From assembly GCA_019359315.1 (NCBI GenBank), contig JAHHHO010000040.1, positions 1 through 51,301 of the forward strand: a stretch of DNA of 51,301 bases, written 5' to 3'. Made by a program: the position numbers and the translations under genes. The DNA is from Myxacorys californica WJT36-NPBG1. Its GTDB lineage: Bacteria > Cyanobacteriota > Cyanobacteriia > Leptolyngbyales > Leptolyngbyaceae. Below the pieces are notes generated by a model. It had not been told where the DNA came from, ran no database searches, and saw only the letters and a program-made list of their open reading frames with translations. Positions 18,342 through 26,393 of this stretch are shown here, in pieces (within the stretch, counting starts at the first letter, position 1; every line of letters starts with the position of its first letter).

Positions 18342-19367
18342 TCACTCGCCTGTGGCCAAGACCCAGAGACGCTTCAAGGGCAAGTCCGCTTTCAATTCAT
18401 CACTGAAACGGTCGTAATAAAGCTGGACCTGCTCAAGCAAATCATCCCGGTCCCATAGCCGGATTTGGAAGAACCTGCTCTGCCGTTCATCTTTGGTCAC
18501 AGTACTTTTGAAGCCGTCCCAAGAAACGAGCAGTCCATAATCGGCCCCAACCGAGGTCATCGTCCCCTGCAATTGGCTGATCACGCTGCGTTCAACAAGA
18601 CCACCAGACTTGACCTGGATACAGATTTTTGGTGACTCAAACCCGATTGCCCCCTTTGCTGCCAGCACATCCACACCCCGGTCAGCCCCACGCGGGCTGC
18701 GGTAGGTAAAGTAGCCCTGGGCTTTGAAAAGTTCCTCCACCAGCACTTCCAACCTGTCCCCCTTGAAGTGCTTCTCGATGTATCCAATCAACTGATCTGA
18801 AGCGGTCTGGGTAAGGTTGCTGAACGCCTCTTCTGCGTCTGGGACAGCAATTTCAGAGGTACCGTCCAATGACGGGGCATCGGGTTTGTTCTTGAGGATG
18901 TCGCGGACACGCGCTTCGGCATTGTTGCGGCGGATTTCGCAGAACGTCATGAACGCCCCGAAGGAGTAAAGCAGGTCCTGCCCAAAACGGCTGCGAGGAA
19001 CAGCAGGGTTCAACCATTTCACAAGGCGCTTGTGGCGATAGGGGGCAGGGGCACCAGCATCATAAAGATAACCGCTTGTCACTTCACCTACAGCAACAGC
19101 GGATTGATGCTTGTAAGGCATGACCACAAGGTCCCCAGGCTGCATGACCACGGCCGGAATGGCAATCTGTCCCAGCCAATTTTTAAGGGTGCCTCGTTTT
19201 TCGTTGGGATAACAATGCTCCAGGGTATCGCGCAACTGTTCCCGCGTCGTTTCCGACAGATCAATCTCTTGGAAGGAGCCTTCCCAAGCAATGCTTGTAA
19301 ACCCTTCTTTCAAAAAGATCTGTTCATGCTCACCGTACTTTCCAGCACGTGCCAACCATAGCGCCAT
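18342..19367 (-). CDS. Mrr-like restriction endonuclease
   Basis: ATG at 19367 is chosen because GGAGA precedes it and because MALWLARAGKYGEHEQIFL is the usual N-terminus of this family; the frame is open to 19559. The ~341-aa product has an N-terminal sensor-like domain (AVVMQPGDLVVMPYK) and a C-terminal Mrr-type PD-(D/E)xK nuclease: EVLVEELFKAQGYFT, RGADRGVDVLA (catalytic Asp), and ICIQVKSGG (QxK). Such enzymes cut modified or foreign DNA. It has no methylase neighbour, consistent with a type IV-like restriction role. The region is GC-richer than the ABC-3C operon, suggesting separate acquisition. Confidence 0.82.
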   Translation of the reverse strand: MALWLARAGKYGEHEQIFLKEGFTSIAWEGSFQEIDLSETTREQLRDTLEHCYPNEKRGTLKNWLGQIAIPAVVMQPGDLVVMPYKHQSAVAVGEVTSGYLYDAGAPAPYRHKRLVKWLNPAVPRSRFGQDLLYSFGAFMTFCEIRRNNAEARVRDILKNKPDAPSLDGTSEIAVPDAEEAFSNLTQTASDQLIGYIEKHFKGDRLEVLVEELFKAQGYFTYRSPRGADRGVDVLAAKGAIGFESPKICIQVKSGGLVERSVISQLQGTMTSVGADYGLLVSWDGFKSTVTKDERQSRFFQIRLWDRDDLLEQVQLYYDRFSDELKADLPLKRLWVLATGE

Positions 19368-19597
19368 TTTTGCGATTCTCCAGCAAGTGTGCGTATCATA
19401 GCTGCGATTGGCTTTTTTGATACCTCGGAGACTACGGAGAACAGCGATAGGGAATATTGACAGTTCGCCATAAGGGTTCTGTCCAGGCAAGACAGCCTGT
19501 GGATTTGCCGCAACTGATGGAAAACGGGGATAATGCCGCATTGTGCAAGCCGTACCCAAAGCGCTGTCAGGCGTTACCCCCGTTTACCACAGCTCCT

Positions 19598-19716
19598 TGG
19601 ATAACGCTCGCAAACCTGCGCCGTTCACATCCCCAGGCACATACAAGCGAGCGTTATCCACAACTCCACAGGGATACAAACAACAGCAAAAAATTTTATA
19701 AAAATATTTTTTAAAG
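19598..19716. other. Possible old replication origin (DnaA box, inverted repeat, AT-rich tract)
   Basis: A 14-bp perfect inverted repeat (19598-19611 and 19647-19660; TGGATAACGCTCGC) has in its right arm a perfect DnaA box TTATCCACA (19654-19662). It is followed by an almost pure A/T tract (19685-19716). The broken replication/primase gene starts ~60 bp further on. The combination is what a plasmid origin shows; activity is not implied. Confidence 0.5.
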
Positions 19717-20047
19717 GAAGATGAAAAGAAACACTTTGAGCAGTAGTTATGACAACACGCAGAGAATCGGGGAAGGCTACGCCACCATACAACGCGACAG
19801 ACTCGTTCGGTTCTGTCTTTTGATCAGCATACGTGCCGCATCAGCAGTCATACCCAGCACTTCTGCCACCTGTTGCCAAGTCATCCCTTGCTGGCGTAAT
19901 GCCAAGGCTTTCTTACGTCTTTCAATGGCTTCCTGCCGGTAGTTCTCCCGTGTCCGCATTCCGGTACTGCGACGCTTCCGGGTGACAGACTCCCGGTCTT
20001 TCGCCTGTTTGCGCTTCCGTGCGATCGCATCTGTGACCAGATGCTTG

Positions 20048-20792
20048 GGTGTTGCATACTAGGGAATGATGATGTGGGACTGAGCCATGAACTGCCCTCG
20101 CTGCGCCAGTGACAAAATCGTGAAGAATGGACATCGCCACGGTAAACAAAGCTATCTCTGCCGAGACTGCCATCGCCAATTTCGGCAGAACCCAACGCCG
20201 CAGGGCTATAGCGCTGATGTCAAAGACCTCTGTGTGAAGATGTCGCTCAATGGCATGGGCTTTCGAGGGATTGAGCGGGTCACTGGCATCAACCACAACA
20301 GCGTCATCAACTGGGTGCGCCAAGCAGAAGCGGCTATCTCAGACGAAAACTATGAGATTCCAGAAACCGCTCAACTCGACGAACTCCAAACCTTTGTCGG
20401 GGCTAAAAAAACAAAGTTTGGCTCTGGACTGTCGTGAATACAAAGCGACCCGGTATTCTCAAGTTTGTCCTGGGTGACCGCTCTCAAGAGACGTTTCGAC
20501 AGCTCTGGCAGACGATTCAAGGCTGGGCCTGTTTCTTGTACATCACCGATGGCTACAAGGTGTATCCCTGCTTCATTGATAACGCCGACCATCTCGTGAG
20601 CAAAACGGCGATGACCCGAGTGGAAGGAGAAAATTGCCGATTGCGCCACTACTTAGCACGCTTGCATCGCAAGACCCTGTGCTATTCCAAATCAGCGGAG
20701 ATGTTGAGAGTGTCCGTGCGATTGTTGATCTACTATCTCCAGCATCACCAGCTTCCTTGCTTTGCTTAAATCATTCTCTCTTATGCAACGCC
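20048..20792 (+). mobile_element. IS1-family insertion sequence, complete
   Basis: 745 bp with terminal repeats GGTGTTGCATACTAG... and, on the other strand, GGCGTTGCATAAGAG..., which agree at about 18 of the first 24 positions. Flanking 8-bp target duplications GATGCTTG lie at 20040-20047 and 20793-20800. It interrupts the replication/primase pseudogene. Confidence 0.88.
20087..20769 (+). CDS. IS1-family transposase made by -1 frameshift
   Basis: The upstream frame (20087-20437) encodes a zinc finger (CPRCASDKIVKNGHRHGK, YLCRDCHRQF) and a helix-turn-helix (RGIERVTGINHNSVINWV), the InsA part. The downstream frame (20434-20769) encodes the catalytic part (YITDGYKVYPCFI, MTRVEGENCRLRHYLARL, KTLCYSKS). 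Slipping back one base on the A7C run at 20405-20412 joins them as KK-NKVWLWTVVNTKRPG, which matches the continuous form seen in relatives. This is the standard IS1 control device, so both frames are probably functional. Confidence 0.8.
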
Positions 20793-21967
20793 GATGCTTG
20801 AACCCCAGCACCTGCATTTCTTCTTCGGTAATGCCCAGCCAGTTGACGATCGTCTCGTCACGGGAATGGTAGCGGGCATCGACCATCGTGCCGTTCCATT
20901 CCACCTTCTCGCCCTTCACGGCCCGCATTGCCTAGTCAATCACGCTTTTCATCCGGCTCCTGGTCTCGCTGTCCCGCCATCCGGCAAAGACTTCGGCCAT
21001 GCCGTGAATCTCGCGGCGCAGGGTAGAAGGGGGCGCAATCCAGATGATGGCAACTGCTGCCAGGAACAGCCAGTTGTCCCGTTGTCCGGGCGGCAATTGC
21101 CCCGACAGATGGCGGTGTTTGCGGAGGGCTTGCAGTTCGGTCAGTCGCCCTTCCCACAGGGTTGCAGCGGTGAACTGTTGCGGCGGGTAGTGCGGGGCAG
21201 GATCTCATGTGCGAGCACATCAAACTTCCAATAGGCCTGCGTTCGCGTTTCAAGGCACGCCACAGGGGCATTGGCGGCGCGTGTGTTGCGGGTTCCGACC
21301 ATCCGCAACACACGCGCCGCGTCCAGGGCCTTGCACTCGGCTCCGAGAGGCTTCAGGGTTTCATAGAGATGTTTCTGGCACGCATTCCAGCGGGGCAGGG
21401 CAGCACGGGGGACGGGACTGTGCAGCCAGACCAACGCCAGCCCTCGCCCGGCGGATCTTGTCATCACCACCGGGCGAGGGCTGGCATCGCTGAGGTGCTG
21501 ACAGGCAAGAAGATACATCGAGAGCGGATCGTGGTCGGCAAGGGCAGCGACGCGGTAATAATCGAGATCGGCAAACAGGGCGTTGGCTTGTGCCAGATTG
21601 GCAATCAGCCGTCGCCCGTAGAAGCGGTTCTAGGTGATGTAAACATCCGGAAGTCCCTTGAGCGAGGCTGCCACCCGGGGCAGATTCGCAATCGCAAGAT
21701 GACTTTCCGGCCAGCGGTTTCCTGCACGTCGGGCAATGGTCACTGTAAGCGATACCCATTGTTCCTCATTAAAAGTTCTTGCGACAGAACCTAGGTTAGC
21801 TGGCAAGGGCAGGTTGACATGATGTTGACCTAATATCTCTGCTTAACATTGCTTAATTTGCGTATACTTGTTTTTGAGTGGGGACTGCAAGCGAACAGAA
21901 TATTCTTCCCGCATAGCCCTCCGTTCCAGCTTGGCGCTCGACAAACTCGGGACACCCTAGCTCAACG

Positions 21968-22263
21968 CTAAGAGGGCTCCATTTGCAATTCGAGTTGACT
22001 GGCAATCTCGACCACAATGCCCTTGTTTTTTAGATCTCCGAGGGCTTTGTAGAAGTTGCCAATGCTCAACCCCCAGCGACGCAGAATCAGTTCACTTCGA
22101 TCCCCAGACTCCATTTGCCCGGAAAGTCGAGTTGCAGGGTAAAGAACAGGTAATCTCGTTAGCTTCGCTTCACGGAGTGTTCGTTTATCAGCAGCTTTAA
22201 GTCCCGAATCTTCAACAGTTCTTCACGATCTAAGCCATAGCGGGGCGAGTCAGCAAGTTCCAT
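21968..22263 (-). pseudogene. Broken small helix-turn-helix gene
   Basis: From the ATG at 22263 the translation is MELADSPRYGLDREELLKIR and LLINEHSVKRS, then a TAA, then RDYLFFTLQLDFPGK. A frameshift follows, then SGDRSELILRRWGLSIGNFY, KALGDLKNKGIVVEIA and a TAG at 21968-21970. The last part looks like a winged helix-turn-helix. It resembles small DNA-binding proteins of cyanobacterial plasmids but is inactive here. The 21834-21967 interval shows nothing else. Confidence 0.5.
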
Positions 22264-22389
22264 ATACCTGCATTAGAGATGTAGTACGCAGGTTCTAGTT
22301 TAGGTCATTGCCGCCTCGCTGTTGCTTATTTCAACCCATCTTGACCCTGTTATCACTAGAGCTGATAAAAGCTGCAACAACGGCAGATT

Positions 22390-22424
22390 AGTTCGTGGGC
22401 AAATTCGCAATTTGCCCACGAACT
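22390..22424. repeat. 16-bp perfect stem-loop, TTCGTGGG hairpin family copy 1
   Basis: Arms 22390-22405 (AGTTCGTGGGCAAATT) and 22409-22424 pair perfectly around a 3-base loop. No U-run follows, so it is not a standard rho-independent terminator. Shorter relatives are at 22515-22545 and 26312-26346. Confidence 0.7.
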
Positions 22425-22514
22425 AGTTTAGAGCATCCTCGCACTTCATGAATCTAGGGGACTAAAGGACATGAAATTGTTCACTTGGAGCACCGCTGAT
22501 GGAGAGGTCATATG

Positions 22515-22545
22515 TTCGTGGGATAGTGATGAATAGTCCCACGAA
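22515..22545. repeat. TTCGTGGG hairpin family copy 2
   Basis: 9-bp arms TTCGTGGGA (22515-22523) and TCCCACGAA (22537-22545) with a 13-base loop. It stands just upstream of the small gene that ISAs1 interrupts. Confidence 0.5.
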
Positions 22546-22706
22546 TTGAGTTCAAACGGTGATGAGCATGCATCTCGAAGCCGAGGTATCCCGGCTTGCA
22601 AACTTAGCACAGCGCATCCGGGACTCGGGGCCGGTCGCACCAGTCAACTGTTGGATCGAGGACTATACGGTCACGCGCCAAACTGGGCCGTACCACTACA
22701 AGCGGG

Positions 22707-23868
22707 CAGGGCTGTTTCAAGGTCAGTGTAGAAAAACTAAACTGAGCAGTGTTGTGATTAGCTTCACTCGCATGAGCTTGATAGAACACCTGCAACAAAT
22801 CCCAGAGTTTCGCGCCGCTCGAGGTCAACGCCATGAGCTATGGCTCGTTTTGCTACTGATTATTCTCGGTGCGATGATAGGGTACTGGGGCTATCGTCCG
22901 TTAGCCGAGTTTGCTGAAGTTTATGGTCAAGAAATCTGCTGCAAGCTGGAGCTAGCACCCGAGACAAAGCTACCTTCGTACTCGACCTTTCGTCGCGTCA
23001 TGCAAGGGTTGGATTATCAGGTCTTATCGAGTGTGTTTACCGAGTGGGCGCAGGTACAGCAGCCGATAGACGCAGGCGAGTGGTTTGCCTGCGACGGAAA
23101 AAGTATCAAGGGCAGCGTCACCCACTGCGACCAAGCTGGGCAGAACTTTGTCAGTATGGTGTCGTTGTTCTCGCATCAACGCGGTGTGGTGCAAGCCGTG
23201 ATGCCGATGGAACACAAACTTGTGAGTGAGCAAGAAGTCGTGCGAGTGTTGCTGGGTGCAGTTGGGTTGAGCGGAATTGGGGTAACGCTCGATGCACTGC
23301 ACTGCCAAAAAAACACTGTACGAGATCGTCACGCAAGGCAACGACTATCTCGTGTGTGTCAAAGCGAATCAGCAACGACTGCATCGCGGGATTAAGCAGC
23401 AATTCAAAACGAATCAACCGCTCAGTCAGTATCAACAACACGAAAGAGGACATGGACGGAGTACGCACTGGCACGTGAGCGTGTTTGATGCAGTTGCAGC
23501 ATTTGGGCATGAGTGGGTCGGCATCCAATGCTGCATTGTGGTGCAACGACACGGGTATCGAGATGGAAAACTGTTCGACGAGCGGCAGTACTACATCAGT
23601 AGTGTCGTCGCGAGTGCAGAACAGTTTCATCGCATCATTCGCGGACATTGGCACATCGAGAATCGATTGCATTGGGTCAAAGACGTAACGTTCAACGAAG
23701 ACCAGGCACCGCAAACGGGCAGGAATGCAGCCGCGAACTGGTCAGTGGTCCTCAACGTCTTCATTACCCTAGCTCGCACGTTGGGGTTCACTTCGATGGC
23801 TGTTGCCAAACGGCAGTTCGCCAATCAGTTGGACAAGGTTTTTCCCCTACTACAATGAAACAGACCTG
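22707..23868 (+). mobile_element. ISAs1-family insertion sequence
   Basis: 1162 bp with 13-bp ends CAGGGCTGTTTCA and, on the other strand, CAGGTCTGTTTCA. An 11-bp direct duplication CTACAAGCGGG lies at 22696-22706 and 23869-23879. Both ends and the duplication are unambiguous. Confidence 0.85.
22772..23858 (+). pseudogene. ISAs1-family transposase with a frameshift
   Basis: From ATG 22772 the product starts MSLIEHLQQIPEFRAARGQ and contains WFACDGKSIKGS (first catalytic Asp) and VTLDALHCQK (second). At the A7 run near 23307 the frame breaks; the rest continues in another frame as TLYEIVTQGNDYLVCVKANQ, GHWHIENRLHWVKDVTF (catalytic Glu) and QLDKVFPLLQ. ISAs1 elements are not known for programmed frameshifting, so a two-base loss (or one-base gain) in the homopolymer is the simple reading. 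If it is a sequencing error the gene would be intact. Confidence 0.8.
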
Positions 23869-24110
23869 CTACAAGCGGGTGAATAGCGATCGCCCTCAAT
23901 TTGGGGCGCGAGGACAGGCCCGCACGCTTCATCTGGGAAAAGCCGGCAGCTCAGACCATCAGGACTGGCAACAACGGCTGAAGCGGCGGGACGCGCTGAC
24001 GGAGATCGAATATCGGATGGGTTTGATTCGGCAGTTAATGGCGCGGGAGCAGTCGCATCCACTTTGGACGCCTGATCCGCTGTCGTAGTTGACTGCGAGG
24101 ATGAACAGCT

Positions 24111-25093
24111 TTATGGGGTCGAGATTGCCAGTGACGGAAGCGGCAGGGGTTCACTCTCTCCACCCATATCGCGGTGTGGAGGTCGCTTGAAGGTAAACGT
24201 GAAGCGGTCCCCGCTCTCAATCACGTACTGCATCTCCTGGTACAGGGGCGAGTGTCCGATCACCCTACTCAGATAGACCCAACCTCGAGCTCGGGTTAAG
24301 GCCCCACAAACAGTTGGTTGCGCAACGTGATATTGCTTTCGTCCTGGGCAATCTGGTCAAACCCGACGGACATAGACGAGATCCGCCTCATTGCCCTTCA
24401 CCCGATGGATGCGACACACGGTCACGGCTCCCTCGTGCCAAAACTGGTTCGGCACCGTTTTACCAGAGCTAGGTGAGACATTGGAGCTCGTTGCGCTGGG
24501 GATATAGTAGGGAATTTGATGGCTTTTGAGGTAGATGGCCACCTGCCGCTCTAACTCAATCGCGGTCTCTCCGCCCAAGACCACCACCAGAATTTGCCGG
24601 CTCGGTTGCAGCCCTTCTTCGGTCAGGTTGTGTTGAATCTGTTGAGCTAAGGCTTGCAATTCCTGGGTGCGATTGACGTAGGTCTTGAACTGCAAGACCT
24701 CACCGGACCAGAGTTGAGGCACGGGGTTTGGAGAAGACTCATCCGGTCGGTGCAGCGTCACCTGCTGTCCTGGAATAAAGCGCCCTTGAACCTCATACCC
24801 GATCGCTTTCCCGTCTTCGGCCCGTGTCAGACCCGAGAGCATCCCCTCCCCGAGCAACAGCCTCATGCCAATGGCATGCGCGGCCGTGAGGATGGAAGCC
24901 GGAGTGCGGTAACAGCGATGCATAAGACGCCTTTCTTGATTCCGCCAAGGTATTGTCCAGCGACCAAGTGCGTCAGGTCTTCACCAAGCAAAGCTTGACC
25001 CAGAGTTAGCTCAATGACTTGAGAGCAGCCTGAACGTAGCTTGATTTGTGTATCCTCACTCCCCTGCATGGGTTTGAGGTTCGAGATTTGCAT
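24111..25093 (-). pseudogene. C-terminal part of a UvrD-like SF1 helicase, frameshifted
   Basis: Reading leftwards, the frames give LGQALLGEDLTHLVAGQYLG, a shift, MHRCYRTPASILTAAHAIGM, GMLSGLTRAEDGKAIGYEVQ, VTVCRIHRVKGNEADLVYV, a shift (one extra C), VGFDQIAQDESNITLRNQLF, a shift, ALTRARGWVYLS (SF1 motif VI), and YVIESGDRFTFTFKRPP to a TAA at 24111. At least three frameshifts and no Walker A region mean that it is not functional. The first ~30 codons from ATG 25093 do not resemble a helicase and may come from another gene. Confidence 0.7.
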
Positions 25094-25110
25094 AGATTAT
25101 TATTTTGAGA

Positions 25111-25116
25111 TATAAT
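25111..25116 (+). promoter_or_regulatory. Possible -10 box
   Basis: TATAAT lies in a very AT-rich stretch 36 bp before the ATG at 25152. No convincing -35 box is seen at the right spacing. Confidence 0.35.
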
Positions 25117-25151
25117 ATAAGCATCACTAATCAACAACTGAATATTTTCGC

Positions 25152-25859
25152 ATGTCTAGTCCACAGACCCAGCGGGGACGATTAGGTCGGTATGCACCCA
25201 TGCTAGAAGCGCTGGAAGCCGACCTTGATTGCCAGCTGAAAAAAGCGCTTCAAGACCACAAGCACTGGCAACGCACCGCCCAAACTGACCTTCGCTACAC
25301 CTCGCCAGCCGATCCCATATTGAGCGATTACTTCACTACCCTCATCGACTCTAGTCGGGACGAAGCGGACTTAAAAGAGGGATTGCAGGGCTTCTACGCC
25401 CGCTCCCTCAACCAAATCGCAACTGAAATCTCAAAACATTTACCCCAGCTTGACTCAGAGCTTCCACCCGAGTTGCGATCGCAACTCCTTGACATTGGCG
25501 CACAGCAACTCCTAAATGAGACCCTCGCCGCTGATCCTCAGTTTCTATGTCGGCTTCACGCGACTCAGACGAGTCAAAATCTTGATCGACTGCGGCGATG
25601 GCGTGATTTTCTGGCTCGTTGTATCGGACAAAACCTCTCGCTCGAAGAGCGGTTCAATCTGGGCTTATCGCTCGGATTGCTGCCGATCAAAGATTTACTC
25701 CAGTTTATGAACGAACGCCACAAGCTTGGGCTGACACCGTCGGATCAAGCAACGATCGAGCAGGGGCTCGAACTGAGCCGCACGATTGCTCGAGGCCCAC
25801 TGACCTACAAAGACGCGATCGCGGCGATTCGACTCTTTCGATCGCTCGAGGACTGTTGA
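25152..25859 (+). CDS. Hypothetical all-helical protein with a duplicated C-terminal coda
   Basis: The 235-residue product is soluble and helical (MLEALEADLDCQLKKAL, ELPPELRSQLLDIGAQQLL, FNLGLSLGLLPIKDLLQF). It ends LTYKDAIAAIRLFRSLEDC. Immediately after the stop, another frame reads LIDKDTLAAIHLFRW and runs to a TGA near 25968, so the last ~17 codons appear twice. The ORF contains HIP1-like GCGATCGC sites, unlike the broken genes to its left. No family recognised. Confidence 0.55.
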   Translation: MSSPQTQRGRLGRYAPMLEALEADLDCQLKKALQDHKHWQRTAQTDLRYTSPADPILSDYFTTLIDSSRDEADLKEGLQGFYARSLNQIATEISKHLPQLDSELPPELRSQLLDIGAQQLLNETLAADPQFLCRLHATQTSQNLDRLRRWRDFLARCIGQNLSLEERFNLGLSLGLLPIKDLLQFMNERHKLGLTPSDQATIEQGLELSRTIARGPLTYKDAIAAIRLFRSLEDC

Positions 25860-26156
25860 TCGACAAAGATACGCTCGCGGCAATTCATCTCTTTCGATGG
25901 AATCTGCGCCGATCCGTCGCAGCTTGGCTTTGCCAATCGCTAATCCTGTCAATGAATGGAGGGATATGATGCAAAGTGATGCCAACAACGGCCCAGACGT
26001 CGTTGCGGCGGCAGCTTACTAGATTGATCAAGCTACCTAGGTGAAGTCGGGCCGCAATTGGATAAATTGCCGCTATGCCTAGAGCACCGAGTCGTTCATG
26101 ATGGAAGGACATTCAAAACCGCTAGCCACTCAATCAGGCTGGTCTTTATTAAAACG

Positions 26157-26180
26157 AGCCCTGGGCAATTGCTCAGGGCT
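26157..26180. terminator. 24-bp near-perfect palindrome, possible terminator
   Basis: AGCCCTG-G-GCAATTGC-T-CAGGGCT has one mismatched pair. It lies in the 535-bp gap between the helical protein gene and the convergent HTH-repeat gene, where a two-way terminator would be expected, but no T-run follows. The rest of 25860-26393 holds only the third TTCGTGGG hairpin. Confidence 0.4.
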
Positions 26181-26311
26181 TATGAGTTGGGGCAGCGTGA
26201 GGCTAGCAGCTGATTCTGAGCGCGACGCAACAACCCCAGCAAATCCCTGTGCGATTCGTCCTAGACCTTCTTGCACCTACCACGAGACAACAGTCGCGAT
26301 GAAGGCTAGCG

Positions 26312-26346
26312 AGTTCGTGGGAAATCCTACAGTTAAACCACGAACT
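26312..26346. repeat. TTCGTGGG hairpin family copy 3
   Basis: Arms AGTTCGTGG (26312-26320) and CCACGAACT (26338-26346) pair perfectly around a 17-base loop. Related to the copies at 22390-22424 and 22515-22545. Confidence 0.5.
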
Positions 26347-26393
26347 AAACTCGGGCATCCACGTAGTTAATGCGTCTGGGAGACGGATGGTCG

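Larger units (their letters stand above)
19777..21833 (-). pseudogene. Plasmid replication/primase-like gene, multiply broken
   Basis: Joining frames gives a coherent protein: VNLPLPANLGSVARTFNEEQ, LKGLPDVYIT, an amber, NRFYGRRLIANLAQANALF, ADLDYY, GRGLALVWLHSPVPRAALP, DAARVLRMVGTRN, a frameshift near 21190, then LWEGRLTELQALRKHRHLS and MKSVID, a second amber, then VNWLGITEEEMQVLGFKH. There an IS1 copy interrupts it. Removing IS1 and one copy of its 8-bp duplication continues the frame exactly into LVTDAIARKRKQAKDRES and a C-terminal helix-turn-helix (MTWQQVAEVLGMTADAARML). The DLDYY and MVGTRN motifs are typical of primase-type plasmid replication proteins. No good start codon remains at the 5' end. 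Confidence 0.7.
22559..24088 (+). pseudogene. Small conserved cyanobacterial gene split by an ISAs1 element
   Basis: The 5' part (from ATG 22559 or 22562) reads SMHLEAEVSRLANLAQRIR, VNCWIEDYTVTRQTGPYHYK. After removing the insertion (22707-23868) and one copy of the 11-bp duplication, the frame continues RVNSDRPQFGARGQARTLH, LGKAGSSDHQDWQQRLKRR, LMAREQSHPLWTPDPLS to a TAG at 24086-24088. The restored protein is ~120 residues, with a conserved-looking aromatic core and a helical tail. The function is unknown. The clean rejoining shows that the gene was intact when hit. Confidence 0.7.

Noticed and set aside
17787-21700. Three ambers (17964, and two in the replication gene) at places where Gln would fit, suggesting TAG read as Gln.
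   Set aside because: The same region has a TAA in a similar broken gene, several frameshifts and an IS insertion, and intact genes here (Cas10 to WYL) need no recoding. Ordinary CAG-to-TAG decay explains it.
21207-21794. A 195-codon plus-strand ORF.
   Set aside because: It is the antisense shadow of the replication/primase pseudogene, which translates into recognisable motifs on the other strand.
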